From the NCBI GenBank assembly GCA_019925095.2, contig CM034388.1, positions 2,467,501 through 2,531,500 on the forward strand: a DNA stretch of 64,000 bases, in the 5' to 3' direction. Under the pieces are notes generated by a model that saw only the letters and a list, made by a program, of their open reading frames with translations, did not search any database and had not been told where the DNA came from. This DNA is from Dendrolimus kikuchii (taxonomy: Eukaryota; Arthropoda; Insecta; Lepidoptera; Lasiocampidae). Position 1 is the stretch's first letter, and every line of letters starts with the position of its first letter. Below, piece after piece: positions 30,642 through 41,500 of this stretch. The translations under genes were made by a program, and so were the position numbers.

Positions 30642-30778
30642 GGTCCGATTCCTATATCCTACCGAACGTACATTTGCCTTACTATCGGTTAAAATTTGCT
30701 ATAACTCCATATATCTAATGTCAAAATTCAACCCTCGGTAGGGAAAGTGAATGAATAATAAGATATAGGAATCGGCCA
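30642..30778. repeat. MITE with 'ccgattcctatat' termini
   Basis: Left 'ggtccgattcctatatccta' and right 'gatataggaatcggcc' are inverted. Related to 21042-21182. Confidence 0.6.
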
Positions 30779-30984
30779 TAAGACATTTAAACATCTACAA
30801 AAAGTGAAAAATAATAATGAGCAAAATATTGATCTTCCAAGAGAAAAACAATGATCATTAAATATGTAGAAAATAAATATATCTACCTACTTCTAAGTGA
30901 TACTATATGAAAAAAAGTAAGTAAGTCGCATATTGTGTAGGTATTATCAAAATCCAATCGACCGAAAACACTTGTCATAAAGTC

Positions 30985-31260
30985 CTAAGAAAATATTGCT
31001 CTCTTAGAATTTTTAGACTTACGAATATAATTATACAGAATTTCAAGCGCATTTTGAATTTCAATTTTATTTTTCAGTCCGATGTTGCCACCACATTTCG
31101 CAAGTCGCGATTTTAATTTAGTCCATGTCGTAAGTACGGAAGCGGAGGACCAGGAACAGCAATGGCCCAGGAAAATATATAATTCTGAGAAACTCCTACA
31201 TCGTTCAGGAATATATGGCGCAACAGATGACATTTCTCTAGTTTTTTGAGGTTTCATCAT
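30985..31260 (-). CDS. Hypothetical 91-codon open frame, doubtful
   Basis: ATG to TAG on the - strand. Product starts MMKPQKTREMSSVAPYIPER and ends KNSKRAIFS. No family recognised, no signal peptide or membrane span, and it has a Cys/Trp-containing middle. Not part of any repeat seen elsewhere in the window. Could be chance in AT-rich DNA. Confidence 0.12.
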   Translation of the reverse strand: MMKPQKTREMSSVAPYIPERCRSFSELYIFLGHCCSWSSASVLTTWTKLKSRLAKCGGNIGLKNKIEIQNALEILYNYIRKSKNSKRAIFS

Positions 31261-31356
31261 TTCAAATACATATTGTTATCCGATGAAATCTGTAAAAAAA
31301 TTGCATAGAAATTTATAAAAGGACAGAAGATTTACCTGTGTCGTCATTTATATACA

Positions 31357-31568
31357 ACTAGCTGTCCCGGCAGACGTTGTTCTGCCCTGAAGAAATAAAA
31401 TTTAGAACCCGATCCCAACGCCACCTACCGGGTCCAAATGTAAGCTATCCTATCTTTCCAAGTCGGATCAAACTGCACACGGTGTGCAAATTTGATTAAA
31501 ATCGGTCGAGTAGTTTGAAAGTCCATCGTGGACAAACAACGTGACACGTAATTTATATATATTAAGAT
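31357..31568 (-). mobile_element. Non-autonomous Helitron-like element
   Basis: Near-identical to 8429-8640: 'actagctgtcccggcagacg' at the left (3' end CTAGT on the - strand with GGCAGA/TCTGCC stem) and 'cacgtaatttatatatatta' at the right. Confidence 0.6.
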
Positions 31569-31569
31569 T

Positions 31570-32334
31570 TAGACAATATTAGATTAAATTTTTAATAGGC
31601 TCTAGTATTCGTCTCCAGTAATTTTGCCCTCTTTACTTCAATAACGTGATAACTCCATTATTTTTTATTTTTGTAAAAAAATCTTTACATTCTAGATTGA
31701 CAGTAAAAAAGTTAGTCGTTTCGATACGATTATTTTTCGAAGGTTAAAAAACTCTTCAATTTTCGAGATAATACATTATTAAAGCAAAGAGACTACATAA
31801 ACAGACTAAAAATAAAAACAATGATAAAACACTCGCAAAACGTGATTTTCATTATGCCTGTTCCTTTTTTATTTGTTATGAACCTTCCGCATACTCGCGA
31901 GAACAGAAAAGAGATCACGTGCCACATTCTCGCGAGTATACGGAGGGGCCTTTAGTCTGTCATATATAATATAAAACACACCAAAAACATACATCCAATG
32001 TGTGTCTATCATGATTCACAGGGGGCGTTAGTATAATATATACATGGTGTTCATCAATAGAATACTTGTGGGGCTCACTAGTAATGTAGGATTTAGGAGT
32101 GTCATCAGTTACACTTAATTATACATTCAGTTTAAAAATATAATAAAGATATTTTGTATTTGTATTTTTTACTGGGCAATTGCCATTTCTAGATTGTTTT
32201 CCATAGATCCAATAACGACTGCCCGTTTTTTAGTCACAATCACAGTTCACAGGGTGTCACTTGTGTAGTATATCTGCAGGGTGTGCTCGTCGATGACCGT
32301 CGTGTGCTCCTCGTAGGGTAGGTCCTTGGGGCGG
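31570..32334. other. Intergenic / Sos 3' flank
   Basis: Holds the presumed Sos 3' UTR. No clear poly(A) signal lies near the stop; a TTTATT (AATAAA on the - strand) at 31868-31873 is one candidate. Otherwise AT-rich. Confidence 0.3.
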
Positions 32335-32460
32335 GCCCCCTCCGCTTGGGGGGCAGCATTACCCCCCTTCCCGTAGGGTGGAGCGTTACCCCCGTCCCCG
32401 TGAGGAGGAGCATTACCCCCGTCCCCGTGAGGAGGAGCATTACCCCCCTCCCCGTGGGGG
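32335..32460 (-). repeat. 27-bp minisatellite in Sos 3' UTR
   Basis: Four GC-rich units; the 'ttaccccc' anchor recurs at 32359, 32386, 32413 and 32440, exactly 27 bp apart. Starts about 10 bp after the Sos stop codon. Confidence 0.8.
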
Positions 32461-32468
32461 GCGTACCG

Positions 32469-32529
32469 CTACGAGTGGGGGCCCACGAGCGCCACTGACG
32501 GCTTGGGGGGCAAGCGCGGCGGCACAGAC
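32469..32529 (-). CDS. Sos: Sos terminal coding exon
   Basis: Acceptor tttgtag|[22 protein letters not shown] then TAG (32469-32471). PPRLPPKP is a final SH3 site; C-terminal PPKP elements are also seen in vertebrate Sos. Confidence 0.9.
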
Positions 32530-35500
32530 CTACAAACGAACATCTACTTATTAGGACAGTGTTTGTACCATAAGCGTAACTTTAATTAGCTTGGGAATAT
32601 AAGTTATAATATTTTCTTAAGTTTTCGCGACTTGTATACATAATAAAACTACGTTTTATTATGAAGAATCCTTCCACCCATTTTAATATTATATAAAATT
32701 ATTAGAGCTAGGCATGTTTGCTGAAGAGTTTCTTGCGCCGCTTCTTCTCTTCAAGCCATAACATGTTGCGAAGCGGTAGTAAATTTGATTAGGCTCCCAT
32801 AGAGTAAATAATAACCATAAACAAAATTAAAATTAAATAATTAAAATAATTAAAATTTGTATCCATTAACCCACTACTGGGCTCGTTCCACCATCGCTCG
32901 AATATAAAAACGTGCGGACGGAACAACGGTAAAAAAAAACCCACTCCGACTTTGGTCCGAAGCACATGTCGTAGCGCTCTAGGGTGGCTAAAGATTGTGC
33001 AAGAAGTGAGACTTATTTAAATCAATTGCATACAAGTTTATATGAGATGCTTTTGTAGTCAGGCAAAATTTTTAAATATCTGCGATTTGATGTATGGATG
33101 GTAAGATATACATACCCAGCATTAATTGCTATAAAGATTACTCACGCATTGTTATGGTGTCTCCTCTGCAGTATGGTGGACTGCGCCGGCCGCAATAGCT
33201 CCGGCGCTGGTGCGGGTCTAGGCGGGAGTGGGGGAGGATTGGTGGGGAGATTTGGGGACGTCGAGGGGAGAGTACCCCCGCTGGGGGGACCCGAGGGTAT
33301 CGAAGACCCGTAGATGGGGGACACACCACCCACGCACGTGGACGAGCCGGCGCTCGACGACGGCTGAAATGAACAAAGGTCACATAATGGACGTGGAAGA
33401 CCAACAATAAGAGATATTCACGCAGCAAAAAAAATTAATTTAATCAAAACGTCTAGAATTTACATTTCTAGAGAACTCTAAAAGAACACTACCAGACATT
33501 CAACCAACATTTTTTATGTTAAATCTATTTTTTAGTCCATCCGATTTCAAAATGAATCAACGTCAAAATTATATAATAATATTGCACGCCTAAGAAATCA
33601 AATTTCCAACCGAATGGTTAATTACCATCGACACCTCTTTTTGTAAATACATTACTGGCAATAAATTGTCCTTATTCTTTTTAACCGACTTCAAAAAAAG
33701 GAGGAGGTTCTCAATTCGTTGGTTTTTTTTTTGTTTTTTTTTTATGTATGTTCACCGATTGCTCCGAGATTTATGATCCGATTTACGTGATTCTTTTTTT
33801 GTTCGACGCGTAATAGCTGCCATTTGGTCCCCTAAAAATTTGACATAGTTTGCCCCAGTAGTTTTCATTTTATGAATATTGTTTAAAAAAAATTCCATTC
33901 TGTTCTATATGTACACCGATTACGCTGAGATTTATGATCCGATTTACGTGATTCTTGTTCAGTTTGATGCGGAATAGTTGCCATTTGGTCCCCTAGAAAT
34001 TTAACATAGTTTGGCCCAGTAGTTTTAATTTTACGAACATTTTTTTGTTCCCGTTTCTTGGGACCTATATTTTTTAAGGAGCGTGGCACCTTTCGTAGGT
34101 CTACCTATACATAGCTAGACACTAAAACGTAACAAATAAAATAAAAAAACTTCGTTTAAAAAAACCGACTTCTAGAACTAAAATAGTATAAAATAACTTA
34201 TTTCTAAAGCTATTATTATTAATATATATTATCTAAAACATCTTGAAGTCGGTGCAAAGTACAACATAAAAATTACTATATATTTTTTTTTAACGAAGTT
34301 TTTTTTATTTTCATTAATTGAATACAAGTTATGTTTGGTATAAAAAAATCTTGGTTGAAAATCGACGCAAAAGCAGGAAACATTGTGATGCCATCTAGAA
34401 ATGTAAACTCTTAAGGTTTTCTTTAGTCACATTTTTTAACGAGCGGTTATCGTTACTAGTATAGTTTTCCCCGGTTCAAGGCGTCTTGTTAAATAAGTTC
34501 GTCTTTCCAGTTAACACTAACATGGTGAGATGGTGCAACAATCTTACCAAATGGTGCGGGGTGGGCGGCGCGTGCGAGTCCCGCCTCCGTCTCGGCGGCA
34601 GGGGGGGTGGGGTGCCACACACCGCCGACGCTGAACAGAACAATATCTCTTTAAACAATCATAACTAAACATCTCTTAATCTTCTCCCTTAAATACAAAA
34701 GTATTTAAGACTAACATTATATTATTGCATGTGTACCAGCAGGCGTTGTCCTGCTCTGAGAAATATAAATCTAGAATCCAACTGCAGCGCCACCCAGCGG
34801 CTCTAATTGTGAATCTAAACCATCAAGGGATCTACACAAACACACAAGTTTTGCCATCAAAATCCTGACGGCACCTGTCGGATTTCTTTGCTAAACCCAA
34901 TATCCCGGAACTACTCATCGGCTCGTTTCAGCCGTTGCTCGGCTATAAAAGGCGGAGTGACAAAGCATTCTCACTTCGGCTTTGATCTGATGCACATGTA
35001 GTGCGAGAAACATAACCTATAATTAATTAGATTGGAATTGTGATTTCTATCGACATTACCGACCTATGTTTACCTAACATATTATTATTCATTTATTGTA
35101 TTCATTACTGAAATGTAAGGAATCTGATTTTGTTTATTGCTGGATTAAAGAAAGACAGGCTATCTGTCCATTTGAGGGAAAGTGGTTACCATTTGCAACA
35201 CCAGATGTGTCACCAATGTGCTGAGGGCTTTGAAGAAAATGAATTGCATCTTTAAAGTTGTTGTAGCATAATGGCCAGCGCACACGTCCCAAACTCAACG
35301 GACGCGGGTTCGAATCCTGGCCGGAAGGCGTGCATCATTTAGGCAGTTTTCTGACCTAGTGTGCATATTGTTACGATTAACATGTGCAAACAACGGTGAA
35401 GGAAAACATCGTGACGAAACCTGCACATCGAAATAACTCATGTGTCAAACCTGGATGGCTACCACCCCTGGTCTAAAGTATGTCGCCATAACAACCTTGA

Positions 35501-38500
35501 TTTGTGTTCCGGCATTAGTGATCAGGTTCCAGTCTCCCTTAAGAAGGCAGCAGCGCATTTGTAGCAACTTTGGTGTTGCAAATGTCCATAGGCGATGGTA
35601 ACCGCTTTCCATCAAGTGTGCCGTCTGCCTGTCTGCTATTCTCCTGCAATAAAAAATAAAAAACCTTCCAAGCGGCCTTGGATACGCATGGCGGGTGTAC
35701 TGTCCGTTCCCCAATAATGGGAAGCCCGAGCCCAACAGTGGGACGTTTATGGGCTGTTATTACTACTAAAAAAAACAAAGAAATAATTTGGAAACACTGA
35801 CGGGGATGGGGCGTGAGAGGAGGCGCGGGGGGCGAAGGCGTCGGCCCCCCGCGGCTCGGGAAACTGAACGCCAGACCCCTGAAACACACAAACGAGATCC
35901 ACGTTAGACAAATACTCGGCCGTCGCTTCGCCTAAATAAAAACCGAATGTAAACACATTTAAATACATACGCTCTTATGCATAGAGAGTTAGTGTAAGTT
36001 TGAACGCTTCTTTATGGTTTTTAAAGAAGCGTTCGAGATCTCTGTGCATAAGTCCGATACTGTATATGTTAATACAAGCACACTACATACACACACAACA
36101 ATTAAACAATAAATTATGACACCACACAATGTCACAAACACATAACTAACAATAAAACTTATACACATACTCAAACCAACGCGCACTACCACCGCATTGC
36201 ATTACACGCACACTCCACAAACAAACCAAGACACACAAAGAGCCTAAAAATTAATAACCCAGGCACAGAAAAGAAAAAACCAACACACACGGCACTAGAT
36301 AGGACTATATATAAGTATAGATATAAGGCCAACACTGCACATGCACTTCCTCACAACACCAGCATGTAACAGATACACTCTACATTAGTATAAGTTTAGT
36401 ATTAAAAATAGGATAAATTAATATAATAAGTTAATCTTAAGGTACACCATAACATATAAATCACTAAATTAATGTCACACACTAACAAAAATAAACAATA
36501 AACGTGTATGGACTCTAAAATCTTTCATAGAAATTAAGTAGTAAAAAAAGGTACGGAACTCGAGTCCGTAGATATGTTAATAATAATTTTAAAAAAAACT
36601 ACACACATACACGCAATACACACGACACTTAGTATCGTAACAACTACACTTCTACAACATATAATAAATTATTTAGATAGGTATATCAAAACTGTCATAG
36701 CAAAAAAGAAATTATTAACACACAGTTTAAATCTAATGTACACCACAATATACTAAGAAACATAATCTATATATTAATACGCGAAGCAAAAACTTTGTAC
36801 CCCTTTTTTCGAAAATTGCGCGAAAGATGAAATTTCGCACACTTATAGTTTATATAGAGAAGTAGCGACGAATCCTAATATTTTTATTTAAATTATGCAT
36901 AAAAATTACACATACTACCATGTATTCAAATAAAATGTGTCAACACACACACACACACATATATATACTCTTTTGTTTATTGTTCAAGTCAAATTAACAG
37001 TGTAGTCTTGGCGAAATCTGTGACTATAGAAGGATATAGTTTTTGACATTAATTATTATGGTCGAACTTCGAGCACGAGCGACCACTAGTAAATATTACT
37101 ACATACATACATAACTTCACGCCAGTTCCCTTGCGGAGTAGGCACGAACAACAGAGCGCCATTCAGGCTTATTCTTATTTGCTTCTTTGACATTCATAAC
37201 TCTTGTCATGCACGCTCGTCAGAAACTAAATACTATACATATATATAAATATGAATAATAATTTCTGATGGGATATTATTATTCTAAATAACTTAAAAAA
37301 GATGCGACCACAGCGCCATCTTTTTGGGTAATTTCGTCTATCCCACGAAAACGACACGTCATTTATCGGGATAAAAGGTATCCTAAGTTACGACCCGTGA
37401 TAAAGTTGGCTCAGTGTCGAGTTTCATTTAAATCCGTTCAGTAGTTTTTACGTGATGCTCTAACAGACAAACAGACAGACAGACGGACAAAAATTCTACA
37501 AATTGCATTTTCGGAACCTGCTGGTCCGAATTAGCTCCTCTGATGTCTTTCACATTGTTAAACGCATCGTACAAACTCGGAACCATTTACAGATTTGTTA
37601 TAGTATAGATTGTAAAATATTTTAAGATACAAGGTTCTCCATTGAAGAATTCCCACGCTTCATCGTGAGGCATCTATCCAGTTCGATATATGACACGTGT
37701 TACAATAAATTTTAAAATGCTTAATATTTTCTTAAGTTTTCGCGACTTGTATACATATTAAACTACGTTTAATTTTTTTAATTTTTTTATTATTAATATC
37801 TCTACGGACTCGAGTTCCGTACCCTTTTTTACTAATAATTTCTATGAAAAATTTGAGACTCCATACACGCTTATTGTTTATTTTTGTTATCAGACGCTAT
37901 GAATGTCTGTTGTTTTCCAACAATAAAAGCATTGTAAGCGTCTCTAATTTCGACGGTTTCTGTAGTTGGACTGTGCCCGCCTAGCTCACTAGATCAGAGG
38001 ATCAGAATTAACCGCATGGACATTTGAATTCCAACTATCAGTTATTTACTATTGAAAATAAATAATACCATACATAGAGGGACATGATCTTAACAATTTC
38101 ATAAGTGTCCTGTTTTTGTCAAAACGGCCACGGAATCCTAGTCCTGCATGACAAGAGTTATGAATGTCAAAGAAGCGAGTGAGGTGTGTAAGAATAAGCC
38201 TGACTGGCGCTCTGTTGTTCGTGCCTACCCCGCAAGGGAACTGGCGTGAAGTTATGTATGCATGCTAAAGGGCAAAAGTATTCCCGTTAACGGGGCGGTA
38301 GCGTAAAATGTTTGTTTGGGTATGTGATTTTAAAAAATAATAAAGAGGTTACGATACTCACCGTTCAGCGGCGACTAAAGGACTGATGGGGGGCTGAGGC
38401 GCGGGGGACCGCTTCGGCGAGATCGCTGGCATCCTGCAAACAGACAAACACAATTGGGTATTTGACAGCCAAACCAACTGACACACGTTTCGCCATCGCA

Positions 38501-41500
38501 CAAGACATCATAGCCTCCTTGATTTTGTACGAGAAAACTGGCTTATGACGTCACAGTTTTAACGACTCATATACCGTATTAATTGTTGAAGTGAAACTTC
38601 TCTATATAGACGGGGTCTTAGGATTTTTCCGTCACGAAAAAGCGTTACGGCCGCGTGATGAGTGGCGGCATAATGTTAGCGTAGACTGTGAATGCGTTTT
38701 TTGTCTCCGGATCGAGTTCAGTTTCTTTGTTTGATAAAATAAAATATGTTTAAATAAAAAATTCATTCATTAAAATGTACCTAACCTAACCAAATCATAA
38801 TTTGCAGTAATCCTGGGAAAACCGAAATGTGCGCTGGGACACATAGTAGAAGTGAAATTTGAACGGACAAGTGGGAAAACGAATCGCAACAAAATTTTAC
38901 GAGCAGGTTTTCAAATTGGACAAGTACATTAACAATCTACCCGTAAAACTTCAAGTTAAAATTTTGTTGCGATTCGTTTTTCCACTTGTCCGTTGAAGTT
39001 TCACTTCTACTATGTGCCCCAGCACACATTTCAGTTTTTAATTTATAATTAATTTGACGGCCTCTGCGGTTGAGCGGGCTAAGCCTTTGCCGGCCTACCT
39101 CACTACAACGCAGAGGCTCCGGGTTCGATTCCTGGTATAGCAAATTTCGGAAACGTATTTTCTCCGTTATTTACTATGGTCTGGGTGTCTGGGATCGGCC
39201 CCAGAGTAGTCCGTTGTATTATTACCCATAACACAAGCGTAACTTGCTTAATTTGGGGATATACAATGTGTGTGTTTGTCTGCCGATTATTACAATTATT
39301 TCTATAATTAACTATTGAAAGTGAGAGATATTTTAAAATTTATTGTAATAATGTTTAGTAATAGCGTAGAAGAATATACTAGAGATGACAGTAGACTAGT
39401 GAAACGTAACGTAAGTCGTGGCAGCGTAATGTCTAGCGCACGCGTCCCAATCTCAAAGGGCGCGGGTTCGATCCTGGTCGGAACGCATGCACCGTTTAGG
39501 CCGTGTTCCGACCTAATGTGCATATTGTTACAATTACCACGTGCTAACAACGGTGAAGGAAAACATCGTGATGCAACCTGCACATCGAGATAACCGATGC
39601 GTCAAGCCTGCCAAGCCGCCTTGGACAAGCGTGGCGGGTATACCGAGCCCAGCAGTGGGATATTTCCGGGCTGTTATTATTGTTATCGCGGTTACATTCT
39701 ACAAATACAACGAGTTGACTCCGTGAAAGTTCTTAGAAAATCAAAAACTGAGCAAACTAGCAAGTTATTATTTTTATTATATCTTTTCAAAATAGTTTCC
39801 GTTCACATCAATACATCGCTGCATTCGATAGAACCACCGAGAAAAGCACTTTGCCCACTCGTCCTTAGGGGTCTCTTCGACGGCCTTCTGGAACGCAGCC
39901 ACTGCTTCCTTGGCGTCCATAAAATGTTTTCCTCGAAGTTTTTCTTTTATTTTCGGGAATAAATAAAAATCGCAAGGTGCGAGGTCGGGGCTATATGGCG
40001 GGTGACCCAGCAATTCCACGTCTGATGACGCCAAATAGTCGATCGTTCGCCCGGCGGTGTGCGAGGAGGCGTTGTCGTGGTGAAGGAGGCTCCTACTACG
40101 AGGTCGTTTCTCTCGAACTTTTTCCTAGACAAGTGGCAAACATTTGTTAGTATACCACTCTGCAGTAACTGACTTTTGATCTTCTAAAACAATTGTCGCA
40201 TAATGACCGGTCCTTCCGAAGAATGAGGCCACCATACTTTTTCCTACACTTCGATCTCTCTTCAATTTAGTTGGCAACTCCTCGGAAGGAAACACCCACT
40301 GAGCAGATTGTCTTTTGGTTTCCGGATCATAGCAATAAATCCAGCTTTCGTCACCCGTAAGTATGTCGAACACAGCTTTTGAGTCACCTCCGTTAAATCT
40401 TTGTATCATTTCACGGCACCAATCAACACGACGGAGTTTTTGGGCCTCAGTCAAATAATGAGGTATCCACCGGGCACAAAGCTTCCTAACGGCTAAATGT
40501 TTGTGGAGGATTTTGTGCACTTGAGTCATACCGATGCCTAAACTTGTCCGAATCTGCTGATAGGTTACTCTTGGATCAGTCTCTAACATACACCGCACAA
40601 CACTGATGTTATCTTCAGTCGTCGCCGTAGAAGGCCGTCCCTCACGCAGAGCATCATTGAGATTGGTGCGACCACGTTTAAACTCATTAAACCAGTTATA
40701 AACAGTGGCCCGAGAAGGGGCTTCATCGAGAAAGGCCAATCGAAGTCTGTCATAACATTCTTGTTGACTTAAATGGCATCGAAAGTCATAAAAAATCATA
40801 GTACGAAAATTTTCTCGCGTTAAATTCATACTAGCGTGATACAGACAAATTTCAATTTGCCGCCAAATCGTAAAACAAATGACAAATAAATGAAATTAGT
40901 ACTCCATAATATTAGCAAAGAGTTCTATTTTCAACATTTAAATTTATTTTTTTATTATATTCTTTAAAAGTGGCCCGTTCTAAAAACTATCAGTGTCGCC
41001 CTCGTCCTCACTTGCTTCTGTGACATTCATAACTCTCGTCATGCACGCTGGTCTGTTCTTAAGGCTCCTGACATCACCCTCTGCTAGTACACGATCAATT
41101 TGATCATGGAAGGTGTGTCGTGGCCTTCCGCGACTTCTGCATCCATCCACTTTTGCATTGTATATCTGTTTAGTCATTCTTTCATCATGCATTCCTTTCC
41201 TTACCTTCACCCCGACACTCTCTTTCAGAGCAACTATCTTTCTTACTTCGGTATTAGGAACGCGGTCCGCGAGCGTCACTCCGCAGATTTTGCGCAGTGC
41301 TCGTATTTATCCTTTAAAACCGTTAAAACGTAATTTTATTATCTACAGACAGATATTAAAAATGCGAAATTTTTTAAATTATAAACATATAACTTAAGTA
41401 ACATTTAAAACAAACAAGGTATAGGTTAGTACAGTATTCTCAATTTGGTAACTTGATTTTATATCAATCTCCCAATAAAAATATATTATTTTTTTTAATA

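Noticed and set aside
33098..33410. + strand frames opposite Sos exon 15
   Set aside because: Antisense shadows of a GC-rich coding exon; the - strand reading matches Sos.
39056..39180. tRNA gene with A and B boxes
   Set aside because: The boxes belong to a dispersed SINE with several diverged copies; no proper clover-leaf or acceptor stem closes.
40125..40132. Frameshift in the second mariner transposase
   Set aside because: The upstream and downstream frames are in the same phase (offset 795 = 265 codons), so the break is a single nonsense codon.
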